DNA of 64,000 nt from Domibacillus tundrae (GTDB lineage: Bacteria; Bacillota; Bacilli; Bacillales; Domibacillaceae), in NCBI RefSeq assembly GCF_000970675.1, contig NZ_LAJA01000017.1:62001-126000 (forward strand). Reading direction: 5' to 3'. The notes beneath the pieces were generated by a model, which saw nothing but the letters and a program-made list of their open reading frames with translations, was not told where the DNA came from and did not search any database. Position numbers and translations under genes: made by a program. This document shows, piece after piece, positions 34,499 through 43,670 of this stretch (position 1 is its first letter; the number at the start of each line of letters is the position of its first letter).

Positions 34499-36046
34499 AT
34501 GGTGATTGCATACAAACACGAACCATTCACGGATTTTTCAAAAGAAGGAAACAAAAAAGCGTTTCAAGAGGCGCTTAATTACGTAAATACACAGCTTGGC
34601 AGCGAATATCCGCTTGTCATCAACGGAGAAAGAGTAACGACAGAAACAAAAACAACGTCAATAAACCCAGCACGTAAAGAAGAGGCAATTGGCACAGTAT
34701 CAATGGCGGGAAAAGCGGAAGCAGAGCAGGCGATGCAGGCGGCACTTAAAGCGTTTGACACATGGCAGTATACAGACCCATCCGCACGCGCTCAAATTTT
34801 ATTCCGTGCAGCAGCGATCATTCGCCGCAGAAAGCATGAATTCTCTGCCTGGCTCGTAAAAGAAGCCGCAAAACCGTGGAGGGAAGCGGATGCGGATACG
34901 GCAGAAGCAATCGATTTTCTTGAATATTACGCACGCCAGATGAATGAGCTGAAAAATGGATCGCCAGTAGAAAGCCGCGCGGGGGAGTACAACGAATTTG
35001 GCTACATCCCGCTTGGCGTGGGCATTGTGATTTCGCCATTTAATTTCCCGCTTGCGATTATGGCAGGAACAACGGTTGCGGCCATTGTGACAGGAAATAC
35101 AGTATTGCTGAAACCAGCTGAACCAACACCGGTTGTCGCGGCTAAATTTGTTGAGGTGATGGAAGAAGCGGGCCTGCCGGCAGGCGTTTTAAACTACATT
35201 CCAGGCAGCGGCGCGGAAATCGGTGATTATTTGACTGAACATCCGAAAACACGCTTCGTGTCATTCACAGGCTCCCGTGCAGTCGGCTGCCGCATTTACG
35301 AACGTGCGGCGAAAGTGCAGGAAGGCCAGATTTGGCTGAAACGCGTCATCGCAGAAATGGGCGGGAAAGATACAATGCTTGTCGACAGCGATGCAGATCT
35401 TGACCTGGCGGCTTCTTCGATCGTGTATTCAGCATTCGGCTTCTCTGGTCAAAAATGTTCAGCGGGCTCGCGTGCCGTTATCCATGAAGATGTGTACGAT
35501 GAAGTCCTCGAAAAAGCTGTGGAGCTGACAAAAACACTGAAAATGGATAATCCAGAAGCAGCGGAGACGTACATGGGACCTGTGATTGATGACCGGGCAT
35601 TTAAAAAGATTATGGACTACATTGAAATTGGCAAAGGGGAAGGACGTATTGCGACAGGCGGCAGGGGAAGCGACGAAACAGGCTACTTTATCGAGCCAAC
35701 AATTATCGCAGATGTAAAAGAAAAAGACCGCTTAATGCAGGAAGAAATTTTCGGTCCGGTCGTCGCATTTTGCAAAGCGAAAGATTTTGATCATATGCTC
35801 CAAATTGCCAATAATACAGATTACGGGCTGACAGGGGCGCTCGTATCAAACAATCGTGACCATATTAATCGGGCTCGGAAGGAATTCCATGTCGGAAACT
35901 TGTACTTTAACCGCGGCTGTACAGGCGCGATTGTCGGCTACCAGCCATTTGGCGGCTTTAACATGTCGGGTACGGACTCCAAAGCGGGCAGCCCGGATTA
36001 CTTGATTCACCATATGCAGGGGAAAACCATTTCAGAAATGTTTTAA
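34499..36046 (+). CDS. rocA: L-glutamate-gamma-semialdehyde (pyrroline-5-carboxylate) dehydrogenase
   Basis: A 515-residue aldehyde dehydrogenase that oxidises glutamate semialdehyde to glutamate with NAD. Typical P5CDH elements: [24 protein letters not shown] with the general-base Glu, [13 protein letters not shown] with the nucleophilic Cys, and [18 protein letters not shown] at the C-terminus. The length equals that of Bacillus RocA. It is the first gene of a rocA-rocD unit read from a sigma-54 promoter, so induction by arginine or ornithine through RocR is expected. The ribosome site is GGAGGG. Confidence 0.96.
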   Translation: MVIAYKHEPFTDFSKEGNKKAFQEALNYVNTQLGSEYPLVINGERVTTETKTTSINPARKEEAIGTVSMAGKAEAEQAMQAALKAFDTWQYTDPSARAQILFRAAAIIRRRKHEFSAWLVKEAAKPWREADADTAEAIDFLEYYARQMNELKNGSPVESRAGEYNEFGYIPLGVGIVISPFNFPLAIMAGTTVAAIVTGNTVLLKPAEPTPVVAAKFVEVMEEAGLPAGVLNYIPGSGAEIGDYLTEHPKTRFVSFTGSRAVGCRIYERAAKVQEGQIWLKRVIAEMGGKDTMLVDSDADLDLAASSIVYSAFGFSGQKCSAGSRAVIHEDVYDEVLEKAVELTKTLKMDNPEAAETYMGPVIDDRAFKKIMDYIEIGKGEGRIATGGRGSDETGYFIEPTIIADVKEKDRLMQEEIFGPVVAFCKAKDFDHMLQIANNTDYGLTGALVSNNRDHINRARKEFHVGNLYFNRGCTGAIVGYQPFGGFNMSGTDSKAGSPDYLIHHMQGKTISEMF

Positions 36047-36067
36047 TCGATAAAGGGGGAGACCGAG

Positions 36068-37270
36068 ATGACAGCAGCAACGAATGCATCAGAAAAAATC
36101 ATTGAGCAAACAGAACAATTTGGGGCGCATAACTATCATCCGCTGCCAATCGTTGTATCAGAAGCAGAAGGTGTATGGGTGAAAGATCCGGAAGGCGGCC
36201 GGTACATGGATATGCTCAGTGCGTATTCTGCTGTGAACCAGGGGCATCGCCATCCGAAAATTATTCAGGCGCTGAAAGACCAGGCTGATCGTGTGACATT
36301 GACATCGCGTGCGTTTCATAACGACCAGCTTGGCCCGTGGTATGAAAAAATCTGCGAATTGACCGGCAAAGAAATGGCGCTGCCGATGAATACAGGAGCA
36401 GAAGCGGTGGAAACAGCCGTTAAAGCAGCCCGCCGCTGGGCTTATGATGTAAAAGGAGTGGTGGAAAATGGAGCGGAAATCATCGCCTGCATCGGCAACT
36501 TCCACGGCCGGACGATGACGGCTGTCTCTCTTTCATCTGAAGCGGAATATAAACGCGGATTCGGTCCGATGCTTCCTGGCATTAAGCTGATCCCATACGG
36601 TGACATTGACGCTCTCCAAGCGGCGATCACACCAAATACAGCCGCATTTTTAATCGAGCCGATTCAAGGCGAAGCAGGAATTGTTATTCCACCCGAAGGA
36701 TTTCTAAAAGCGGCGTCAACACTTTGCAAAGAGCAAAATGTGTTGTTTATTGCAGATGAAATCCAGGTGGGCCTTGCGCGTACCGGCAAACTGTTTGCCT
36801 GCGAATGGGAAGACGTGAATCCAGATATGCTCATTCTCGGAAAAGCGCTTGGCGGCGGGGTATTCCCGATTTCATGCGTTGTCGCGGACAAAGACGTATT
36901 AGGTGTTTTTAATCCCGGATCGCACGGCTCCACGTTTGGCGGCAACCCGCTGGCATGTGCTGTTTCACTTGCTTCTCTTAAAGTGATTGAAGAAGAACAG
37001 CTCGTCAGCCGTTCACTTGAACTTGGAACGTATTTTAAAGAAAGACTTTCTGAAATCAAGCATCCATCCATTAAAGAAGTGCGCGGCCGCGGCTTGTTTA
37101 TCGGTGTCGAACTCACAGAAGCGGCTCGTCCATATTGCGAGCAACTAAAGCAGGAAGGCCTGCTTTGTAAAGAAACACATGAAACAGTCATTCGTTTCGC
37201 GCCTCCTTTAATCATTTCAAAAGAAGAGTTGGATTGGGCGATTGAAAAAATTGAAAAGATATTTGCGTGA
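36068..37270 (+). CDS. rocD: Ornithine aminotransferase
   Basis: A 400-residue class III PLP aminotransferase transferring the delta-amino group of ornithine to 2-oxoglutarate, giving glutamate semialdehyde for Roc[60 protein letters not shown] and the PLP lysine in [11 protein letters not shown] are all present. It lies 21 bp after rocA with GGGGGAGA as ribosome site. In B. subtilis rocD sits with rocE and rocF; pairing it with rocA is a different arrangement. No rocE permease is in this window. Confidence 0.96.
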   Translation: MTAATNASEKIIEQTEQFGAHNYHPLPIVVSEAEGVWVKDPEGGRYMDMLSAYSAVNQGHRHPKIIQALKDQADRVTLTSRAFHNDQLGPWYEKICELTGKEMALPMNTGAEAVETAVKAARRWAYDVKGVVENGAEIIACIGNFHGRTMTAVSLSSEAEYKRGFGPMLPGIKLIPYGDIDALQAAITPNTAAFLIEPIQGEAGIVIPPEGFLKAASTLCKEQNVLFIADEIQVGLARTGKLFACEWEDVNPDMLILGKALGGGVFPISCVVADKDVLGVFNPGSHGSTFGGNPLACAVSLASLKVIEEEQLVSRSLELGTYFKERLSEIKHPSIKEVRGRGLFIGVELTEAARPYCEQLKQEGLLCKETHETVIRFAPPLIISKEELDWAIEKIEKIFA

Positions 37271-37273
37271 CAC

Positions 37274-37303
37274 AAAGCCGGCGGAGCACCCGCTGGCTTT
37301 TTT
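37274..37303 (+). terminator. Terminator of rocA-rocD
   Basis: Arms AAAGCCGGCGG / CCGCTGGCTTT with T6. Confidence 0.85.
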
Positions 37304-37315
37304 GTTTGCTCAAAG

Positions 37316-37351
37316 AAAAGAAATTTGGCGATTGAATGCAAAATTTCTTTT
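37316..37351 (+). promoter_or_regulatory. Candidate activator site upstream of rocG
   Basis: An inverted repeat, AAAAGAAATTT / AAATTTCTTTT, spans 36 bp and ends about 52 bp before the rocG -24/-12 promoter. It includes TGCAAAATTT, a half-site like those before rocA. A RocR enhancer role is inferred from position. Confidence 0.45.
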
Positions 37352-37402
37352 CCGTTTTTAAGAATGTATTCAAAAAAACGCTAAATAAAGGGTTTTCATG
37401 TT

Positions 37403-37418
37403 TGGCACACTATTTGCA
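37403..37418 (+). promoter_or_regulatory. Sigma-54 (SigL) promoter of rocG
   Basis: TGGCACACTATTTGCA matches TGGCAC-N5-TTGCW perfectly, with GG at 37404-37405 and GC at 37416-37417. Confidence 0.92.
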
Positions 37419-37489
37419 TCTATAACAAAAGAGAAAACCAAATAAGAAAGGTGATAATGAAGCCAATGTTGAAAAATGAGGTGAAAAAA

Positions 37490-38779
37490 ATGCCGCTTGT
37501 CAAAAAAACAGCAGCCCTTCCGAAAGAACAGGAACAAAAACAAGTATCCAGCTTATTTCAGTCCACTCAAAAGATTATTAAAAAAGCACTCGATACACTC
37601 GGTTATTCGGAAAGTGTATATGAACTTTTAAAAGAACCGATGCGCGTGCTGACGGTCCGTATTCCAGTGAGAATGGATGATGGGCATGTCAAAGTGTTTA
37701 CCGGCTTTCGCTCGCAGCACTGTGACGCGGTCGGACCAACAAAAGGCGGTGTTCGTTTTCATCCAAATGTGACAGAAGAAGAAGTAAAAGCACTATCCAT
37801 TTGGATGACGTTAAAGTGCGGCATTGCCAGCTTGCCCTATGGCGGCGGAAAAGGCGGCATCATTTGTGATCCTCAAAAAATGTCATTGGGCGAACTGGAA
37901 CGACTCAGCCGTGGCTATGTACGCGCGATCAGCCAGGTTGTCGGGCCGACAAAAGATATCCCGGCACCGGATGTATACACGAACGCGCAAATTATGGCGT
38001 GGATGATGGATGAATACAGCCATATTCGTGAGTTTGATTCACCGGCTTTTATTACCGGTAAACCGATTGTACTTGGTGGTTCGCATGGCCGTGAAACAGC
38101 GACAGCACAAGGGGTGACGATGTGCTTAAAAGAAGCGGTAAAGAAAAAAGACATGCAGCTTGAAGGAGCGCGAATTGTCATTCAAGGTTTTGGCAACGCA
38201 GGCAGCTTCCTTGCTAAGTTTTTGCACGATGAAGGGGCCAGAATCATCGGCATATCGGATGTGCTTGGCGGCATCTATAACCCGAATGGATTGGATATTC
38301 CTTACCTGCTGGACCGTCGTGACAGCTTTGGTATGGTGACGAACCTGTTCGACGAAACGATTTCCAATCAGGAATTGTTAGAGCTTGATTGTGATATTCT
38401 CGTTCCAGCGGCGATTTCGAACCAAATCACAGAAGAAAATGCGGATCAGATCAAGGCGGCGATCGTTGTTGAAGCAGCCAATGGGCCGACAACGCTTGAA
38501 GCGACGCGAATGTTGACAGAGCGTGGTGTGCTGCTTGTGCCAGATATTTTGGCAAGCTCCGGAGGTGTAACAGTTTCTTATTTTGAATGGGTACAAAACA
38601 ACCAGGGCTACTACTGGGAAGAAGAAGAAGTGAAGAAAAAATTGCAAAAAGGCATGGTAGAGTCTTTTGAGATGATTTACGAAACGGCACAGGTTCACCA
38701 AGTCGATATGCGGCTGGCCGCTTACATTGTCGGGGTTAAGCGCGCAGCGGAAGCAGCAACATTCAGAGGGTGGGTGTAA
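37490..38779 (+). CDS. rocG: Catabolic NAD-glutamate dehydrogenase
   Basis: A 429-residue hexameric-type glutamate dehydrogenase that deaminates glutamate to 2-oxoglutarate and ammonium, ending the arginine pathway. Substrate-binding GGVRFHP and PYGGGKGGI (catalytic Lys), the cofactor motif [10 protein letters not shown] and the end motif [16 protein letters not shown] match RocG closely. I chose ATG 37490, with GAGGTG 6 bp upstream, in place of the GTG/ATG cluster at 37451-37466; this gives a length close to RocG (424 residues). A sigma-54 promoter of its own precedes it, as in B. subtilis. RocG there also restrains GltC; that role cannot be read here. Confidence 0.95.
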   Translation: MPLVKKTAALPKEQEQKQVSSLFQSTQKIIKKALDTLGYSESVYELLKEPMRVLTVRIPVRMDDGHVKVFTGFRSQHCDAVGPTKGGVRFHPNVTEEEVKALSIWMTLKCGIASLPYGGGKGGIICDPQKMSLGELERLSRGYVRAISQVVGPTKDIPAPDVYTNAQIMAWMMDEYSHIREFDSPAFITGKPIVLGGSHGRETATAQGVTMCLKEAVKKKDMQLEGARIVIQGFGNAGSFLAKFLHDEGARIIGISDVLGGIYNPNGLDIPYLLDRRDSFGMVTNLFDETISNQELLELDCDILVPAAISNQITEENADQIKAAIVVEAANGPTTLEATRMLTERGVLLVPDILASSGGVTVSYFEWVQNNQGYYWEEEEVKKKLQKGMVESFEMIYETAQVHQVDMRLAAYIVGVKRAAEAATFRGWV

Positions 38780-38784
38780 AAAGT

Positions 38785-38907
38785 ATGTGGGTCATTACTG
38801 TTTTTTTACACAAACGTATTCAAATGTTTGAGTTTGACAATGAAGCGGAAGCAAAGAAGCGGTTTGAAAAAATGAATGAAACAAAAATTTTAACAAAGCT
38901 TTTGTAG
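38785..38907 (+). CDS. 40-residue protein downstream of rocG
   Basis: An open frame starts 5 bp after the rocG stop and encodes 40 residues: a hydrophobic start (MWVITVFLHKRIQMFEF) followed by a Lys/Glu-rich amphipathic part (NEAEAKKRFEKMNETK). The pattern, a short beta-strand pair then a helix, looks like a small folded domain and not random sequence. Ribosome pairing is only moderate (GAGGGTGGG), so it may be translationally coupled to rocG. No function is known to me. Terminator follows about 50 bp later. Confidence 0.5.
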   Translation: MWVITVFLHKRIQMFEFDNEAEAKKRFEKMNETKILTKLL

Positions 38908-38956
38908 GGGAAATGAATGGTTCATTCTTTTTACCTGTAAAATTGAATTTTTGGAA

Positions 38957-38991
38957 AGAATGTCTCACAATGGAGAGACATTCTTTTTTTT
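38957..38991 (+). terminator. Terminator after rocG and the 40-residue gene
   Basis: Arms AGAATGTCTC / GAGACATTCT with a T8 run. Confidence 0.88.
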
Positions 38992-39018
38992 ATTTTACAA
39001 TGAAGGGAAATGACCGCT

Positions 39019-40623
39019 ATGTCTACATTATTATGGGATTCATCTGAAAAACTTCGCGCATTGCTTGGTGAGCTCGTCAGCTGGAAAAGTATGACGCTGA
39101 CAGACGATGAACGGCAATTTCCGATGAAGCTTCAATCGAAATTGCTCGGTCTTGACTATTTCCAAAAGAATCCTGAGCACTTATCCCTTCATGCAGCCGA
39201 TATGCGCCGGAAATTTTTAACGGCGCTTTACAAGCATCCGGCCGCTGTGAAAACCATTTGTTTAATCAGCCATTTTGATACAGTCAGCACAGAAGAATAC
39301 GGGGAACTAGAGCCGCTTGCGACGCAGCCGGAAGAGCTGACGGCGTATTGGATGGAGCGGCCGAATGATTTGCCGGAAGATGCGCTAGAAGACTTGCAGT
39401 CCGGCGAGTATTTATTCGGACGTGGCACGATGGATATGAAAATGGGGCTGGCTTTGCATATGCAGCTGTTGGAAAAAGCAAGTGTGGAAAAGTGGCCGGT
39501 TAATTTGCTTCTTCTGACGGTGCCGGATGAAGAAGTGAATTCAGCCGGGATGCGCGCCGCTGTACCAAAGCTTTTGGATATTCAGCAAGAATTTGGCCTT
39601 ACATACAGCCTGTTTTTGAACAGCGAACCGGTGTTTACACAGAAACCGGGGGATACAACATTCAAAGTGTACTCCGGCACAATCGGCAAAATTATGCCAG
39701 GTGCGCTGTTTTATGGCAGGGAAACACATGCGGGTGAGCCGTTTAGCGGGCTGACGTCTCCCTATATTGCGTCTTTTTTAACGAGGAAAATGGAATGGAA
39801 TCCGTTATTTCAGGAAACGGTTCTCGGGGAAACGACCCCGTTGCCGGTCACACTGCAGCAAAAAGATCTTCGCCTTGAATATTCGACCCAGACACCGTAT
39901 CGTTCATCCGCACTTTATAATGTGTTTACGATGAAGCAGACGGCACAGGAGATTATGGAGACCTTTGAACAGACGGCAAAAATTGCCGCTGAAGAATGCA
40001 GCAAAGCGTATCAGTCCATCTGCAGGGCGAATCGTGTTCAGGCGGTTGGAAAGGTACGTGTCCTCCGCTACGAAGAACTGCTGCGCCATTCAATTGAAAA
40101 ATTCGGCGAAGCTTTTGTCGAAGAAGTCAAAGCGGATGTCTACGCAAACGAAGAATGGGATGACCGGGAAAAGTCATTCCGGGTTGCCGATAAATTAATT
40201 ATCCAGTCACAGGAACTCGCGCCGGCAATTATTTTATTATTTGCGCCGCCTTTTTATCCAGCCGTGAATTCATCCGGAGATGAATTGGTAGAAAAAGCCG
40301 TTGCTTTTCTCACAGAACTTGCCGAAAAGGAATATGGGATGCCGATTGAACGTATTCATTATTTTAACGGCATTTGTGATTTAAGCTACGTAAATGGAAG
40401 CGGAGAAGGAGAGGGATGGCAGTCGTTTGAGCGTAATACACCGGTTTGGAAGGATGTGTATTCCGTCCCGTTTGCGGAAATGGCGGAGCTTCAGGCACCT
40501 GTTATAAACATCGGGCCATTCGGAAAAGACGCTCATAAACGGACCGAACGCCTTCATATCAAACATGCATTTGAACAGCTTCCTTTTTTGCTGGAGCAAT
40601 GGATGAAACAGATGAAGCCTTGA
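39019..40623 (+). CDS. rocB: RocB-type M20 peptidase family protein
   Basis: A 534-residue M20-family metallohydrolase. The zinc ligands and catalytic residues appear in LISHFDTVS and FGRGTMDMKMGL, with DEEVNSAG near residue 175. It resembles RocB of B. subtilis, a protein of the arginine operon whose exact substrate remains poorly defined (an N-acyl or peptidyl arginine/ornithine derivative is plausible). Start choice: ATG 39019 gives 10-bp spacing from AAGGGA; ATG 39010 lies only 2 bp from it. No sigma-54 element is visible in front; it follows rocG's terminator closely. Confidence 0.85.
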   Translation: MSTLLWDSSEKLRALLGELVSWKSMTLTDDERQFPMKLQSKLLGLDYFQKNPEHLSLHAADMRRKFLTALYKHPAAVKTICLISHFDTVSTEEYGELEPLATQPEELTAYWMERPNDLPEDALEDLQSGEYLFGRGTMDMKMGLALHMQLLEKASVEKWPVNLLLLTVPDEEVNSAGMRAAVPKLLDIQQEFGLTYSLFLNSEPVFTQKPGDTTFKVYSGTIGKIMPGALFYGRETHAGEPFSGLTSPYIASFLTRKMEWNPLFQETVLGETTPLPVTLQQKDLRLEYSTQTPYRSSALYNVFTMKQTAQEIMETFEQTAKIAAEECSKAYQSICRANRVQAVGKVRVLRYEELLRHSIEKFGEAFVEEVKADVYANEEWDDREKSFRVADKLIIQSQELAPAIILLFAPPFYPAVNSSGDELVEKAVAFLTELAEKEYGMPIERIHYFNGICDLSYVNGSGEGEGWQSFERNTPVWKDVYSVPFAEMAELQAPVINIGPFGKDAHKRTERLHIKHAFEQLPFLLEQWMKQMKP

Positions 40624-40687
40624 ATTCGTTCAAGGCTTTTTTCGTGAAAGTATGGACATAAGCGGCGAATTTATGGTAACTTTTAAT

Positions 40688-40702
40688 TGAAACTGATTAT
40701 CA
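40688..40702 (+). promoter_or_regulatory. Fur box
   Basis: TGAAACTGATTATCA matches the Fur consensus TGATAATNATTATCA at 12 of 14 fixed positions. It lies about 45 bp upstream of the iron-siderophore ATPase gene, so iron repression of the two ABC genes is likely. Confidence 0.75.
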
Positions 40703-40748
40703 ATTGCAACGGACGCCTATAGATAAAAATGTAAATGAGGTGGAAAGA

Positions 40749-41564
40749 ATGAGCAAACTACGCGCGGAACAAGTAAACATCGGCTACGGGGCAGCAACGA
40801 TTGTGGAAAATTTAACGGTTGATATCCCAGCCGGACAAGTGACGACTATTATTGGGCCCAATGGCTGCGGAAAGTCTACACTATTAAAAACAATGGCCCG
40901 CCTGTTAAATCAAAAGAGCGGCGCGATTTATTTAAATGGGGCCGATATTCAGCAGCTGTCTACGAAAGAAATTGCAAAACAGATGGCAATTTTGCCGCAA
41001 ACACCGGAAGCACCGGCCGGTTTGACCGTTTACGAACTCATTTCCTATGGCCGCTTTCCGCATCAAAAAGGATTCGGTACATTAAATACACACGATAAAG
41101 AAGTGATTGAGTGGGCGATGCGTGTCACGGGAACAGAGAATTTCCGCAACCGCGAAATTGATGCTCTGTCCGGCGGCCAGCGCCAGCGCGTCTGGATCGC
41201 CATGGCGCTCGCGCAGGAAACGGATTTAATTTTACTCGATGAGCCGACGACGTATTTGGATTTAGCGCACCAGCTCGAAGTGTTGGAGCTATTACAGGAA
41301 TTAAACGAGCGTGAAGGCCGGACAATCGTGATGGTGCTGCACGATTTAAACCATGCAGCCCGCTTTGCCGACTACCTTGTCGCGATGAGAAGCGGCGACA
41401 TCATATGTGAAGGAACGCCGGAAGCCGTGATGACGAAGGAAAACTTGCGCGATGTTTTCCAAATTGATGCCGACATTGTGCGGGATCCGCGCTACGGAAA
41501 ACCGGTTTGTTTAACATATGATTTAATAAAAGCGCCGGAGCTTGCGCTGGCAGGCAGCCGGTAA
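40749..41564 (+). CDS. Iron-siderophore ABC transporter ATPase, YusV/FecE type
   Basis: A 271-residue ABC ATPase of the iron-chelate family. Walker A GPNGCGKS, Q-loop ILPQTPEAP, signature LSGGQRQR, Walker B LILLDEPT and the H-loop VLHDLNHAAR are intact. ATG 40749 follows GAGGTGG; the in-frame ATG further up has no ribosome site. No permease or binding-protein genes are adjacent, which matches B. subtilis yusV, an orphan ATPase that serves several siderophore permeases. The Fur box upstream supports an iron role. The next gene, an ABC exporter, lies 27 bp downstream and is probably in the same operon. Confidence 0.9.
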   Translation: MSKLRAEQVNIGYGAATIVENLTVDIPAGQVTTIIGPNGCGKSTLLKTMARLLNQKSGAIYLNGADIQQLSTKEIAKQMAILPQTPEAPAGLTVYELISYGRFPHQKGFGTLNTHDKEVIEWAMRVTGTENFRNREIDALSGGQRQRVWIAMALAQETDLILLDEPTTYLDLAHQLEVLELLQELNEREGRTIVMVLHDLNHAARFADYLVAMRSGDIICEGTPEAVMTKENLRDVFQIDADIVRDPRYGKPVCLTYDLIKAPELALAGSR

Positions 41565-41591
41565 ATGTAAATAGATAAAGCGGGTGACTGT

Positions 41592-43310
41592 GTGATTAAG
41601 CAATTTTTTTCTTATTATCGTCCATATAAGAAGCTATTTTTCTTGGACTTTTTTTGTGCGGTGCTGGCCGGGCTGTTAGAGCTCGCATTCCCGCTCGTTG
41701 TAAATTACTTTATTGATACCCTTTTACCGGAGGGAGAATGGAATTTAATCTTGGCTGCAGGCATTGGCTTATTGCTCATTTATGTTATCAATGCCGGCCT
41801 GCAGTACATTGTAACGTACTGGGGACATATGCTGGGCATTAACATTGAAACCGATATGCGCAGCAAGCTGTTTGCCCATGTACAAAAGCTGTCGTTTCGC
41901 TTTTTTGACAACACAAAAACGGGACACCTTATTTCTCGGATGACAAGCGACTTAATGGAAATCGGTGAGATGGCGCATCACGGACCAGAAGATTTATTTA
42001 TCGCGCTCATGACCTTAACAGGTGCATTTGCCATTATGATGACAATCAACTGGCAGCTGGCTGTGTTAACGTTTATTATCGTGCCGGGCGTGTTATGGAT
42101 GGCGGTCTTCTTTAATAAAAAAATGACTGGTGCTTTTCATCGTTTATTTGGCGATATTGCCGACTTTAATGCCCGCATTGAAGACAGCATGGGCGGTATT
42201 CGCGTTGTGCAGGCGTTCGCCAATGAAACGCATGAGCAACAGCAGTTTGAAGAAAACAATGGAAGATTTCGTTTGACGAAACTTGTCTCTTACAAAATTA
42301 TGGCGCAAAATATGTCGATCAGCTATATGCTGATGCGTATCGTCACATTATTCGTCCTTATTTGCGGAACGTATTTTGTGATGCAGGGCGAGCTGACGTA
42401 TGGTGAATTTGTCGGATTTATTTTGCTGTCGAACATTTTCTTCCGGCCAATTGAAAAAATCAATGCGATTATTGAAAGCTACCCGAAAGGTATCGCGGGC
42501 TTTAAGCGGTATATGGAGCTTCTCAATACGGAGCCGGATGTGGCGGATGCGCCGGATGCAATTGAAGTGGACGCCGTAACTGGCAACATTCGCTACAATA
42601 ATGTCACGTTCGGATACGAAGGGAAAAAACCGGTACTGAAAAACATTAGCTTATCGATTCAAGCGGGTGAAACAGTGGCGTTTGTCGGGCCGTCCGGTGC
42701 GGGGAAAACGACGATGTGCAGTTTGCTGCCGCGTTTTTATGATGCAGAAGAAGGCTATATTTCGATTGACGGAATCGATACAAAAAACATGACCCTCGCG
42801 TCCCTCAGAAGCCAAATTGGGATCGTTCAGCAGGATGTTTTCTTATTCTCCGGAACAATTCGGGAGAACATTTTATACGGCGATCTCGGCGCGTCAGATG
42901 AAGCGATTATGGATGCATTAAAACGTGCGCGTCTTGAAGAATTTGTTTATTCATTGCCGGACGGGCTTGAAACCGTCATCGGCGAGCGCGGTGTGAAATT
43001 GTCCGGCGGGCAAAAGCAGCGCCTGGCCATTGCGCGGATTTTCCTAAAGAACCCGCCGATTTTAATTTTAGATGAAGCAACGTCCGCACTTGATACAGAA
43101 ACAGAGCTTGCCATTCAGCAGGCGCTGGCAGAACTTTCAGTTGGACGGACAACGCTTGTTATTGCCCATAGGCTGGCAACGATTAAGCATGCGGACCGGA
43201 TTATTGTTGTGACACCATCAGGCATTGAAGAGCAGGGTAGTCACCACGAACTTCTGGAACAAAACGGTCATTACCGCCGTCTTCATGAAGCACAGTTCGG
43301 AAATCTGTAA
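41592..43310 (+). CDS. ABC exporter with fused membrane and ATPase domains
   Basis: A 572-residue half-transporter of the MsbA/BmrA type. Six membrane helices lie in about residues 1-300, followed by the ATPase domain with GPSGAGKT (Walker A), QQDVFLFSGTIREN, LSGGQKQR (signature), LILDEATSALD (Walker B) and AHRLATIKHAD. It would work as a homodimer. Start is GTG 41592 with a weak ribosome site, which suggests coupling to the iron ATPase gene 27 bp upstream and so to Fur. Substrate is unknown; lipid, drug, peptide or siderophore export all remain possible. Confidence 0.88.
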   Translation: MIKQFFSYYRPYKKLFFLDFFCAVLAGLLELAFPLVVNYFIDTLLPEGEWNLILAAGIGLLLIYVINAGLQYIVTYWGHMLGINIETDMRSKLFAHVQKLSFRFFDNTKTGHLISRMTSDLMEIGEMAHHGPEDLFIALMTLTGAFAIMMTINWQLAVLTFIIVPGVLWMAVFFNKKMTGAFHRLFGDIADFNARIEDSMGGIRVVQAFANETHEQQQFEENNGRFRLTKLVSYKIMAQNMSISYMLMRIVTLFVLICGTYFVMQGELTYGEFVGFILLSNIFFRPIEKINAIIESYPKGIAGFKRYMELLNTEPDVADAPDAIEVDAVTGNIRYNNVTFGYEGKKPVLKNISLSIQAGETVAFVGPSGAGKTTMCSLLPRFYDAEEGYISIDGIDTKNMTLASLRSQIGIVQQDVFLFSGTIRENILYGDLGASDEAIMDALKRARLEEFVYSLPDGLETVIGERGVKLSGGQKQRLAIARIFLKNPPILILDEATSALDTETELAIQQALAELSVGRTTLVIAHRLATIKHADRIIVVTPSGIEEQGSHHELLEQNGHYRRLHEAQFGNL

Positions 43311-43316
43311 TACTTC

Positions 43317-43354
43317 AAAAACCCTTTCCTGCTATGATAGAGGAAAGGGTTTTT
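43317..43354 (+). terminator. Terminator of the iron ABC unit
   Basis: Arms AAAAACCCTTTCCT / AGGAAAGGGTTTT with a 10-nt loop. Confidence 0.88.
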
Positions 43355-43456
43355 GGATTGGATGAGTAAAATAGAGTAGAATTGGATGGTCCTTTTTCAA
43401 GGATCTTTTTTATGATTAAAGGATGAGGAAATAATGAGGAATTGGAGGGGACCTGG

Positions 43457-43654
43457 ATGAATTTTGCGATTGGGCTTGTTGTGCTTATACTGCTCTGCGC
43501 GGTGGGTGGTACGCTGTTTGTAATGAAAAGTGAGGATGCAAAATACGGAGAGTCGACGAAGCGAAACACAATGAATTTAACCATTATTTATGCTATTACG
43601 TTTTTTCTGCTTGCGGTTGGCACAGTGTGGTTTATCGTGTCGGCTACATCGTAA
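43457..43654 (+). CDS. Small two-helix membrane protein, 65 residues
   Basis: ATG 43457 follows GGAGGGG by 6 bp. Two hydrophobic segments (about 3-22 and 42-62) flank a polar loop (KSEDAKYGESTKRNTMN). No family is recognised by eye. The gene ends 16 bp before a MocR-type regulator, so the two may be cotranscribed. A topology with both ends on the same side is likely. Function unknown. Confidence 0.7.
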   Translation: MNFAIGLVVLILLCAVGGTLFVMKSEDAKYGESTKRNTMNLTIIYAITFFLLAVGTVWFIVSATS

Positions 43655-43670
43655 AAGAAGGTGATGGAAA

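Noticed and set aside
36664-37341. 225-codon frame opposite rocD
   Set aside because: Antisense shadow; rocD is unambiguous on the + strand.
43442-43456. TTG 43442 as start of the small membrane protein
   Set aside because: TTGGAGGGG at this position is the ribosome site itself; ATG 43457 follows at normal spacing.
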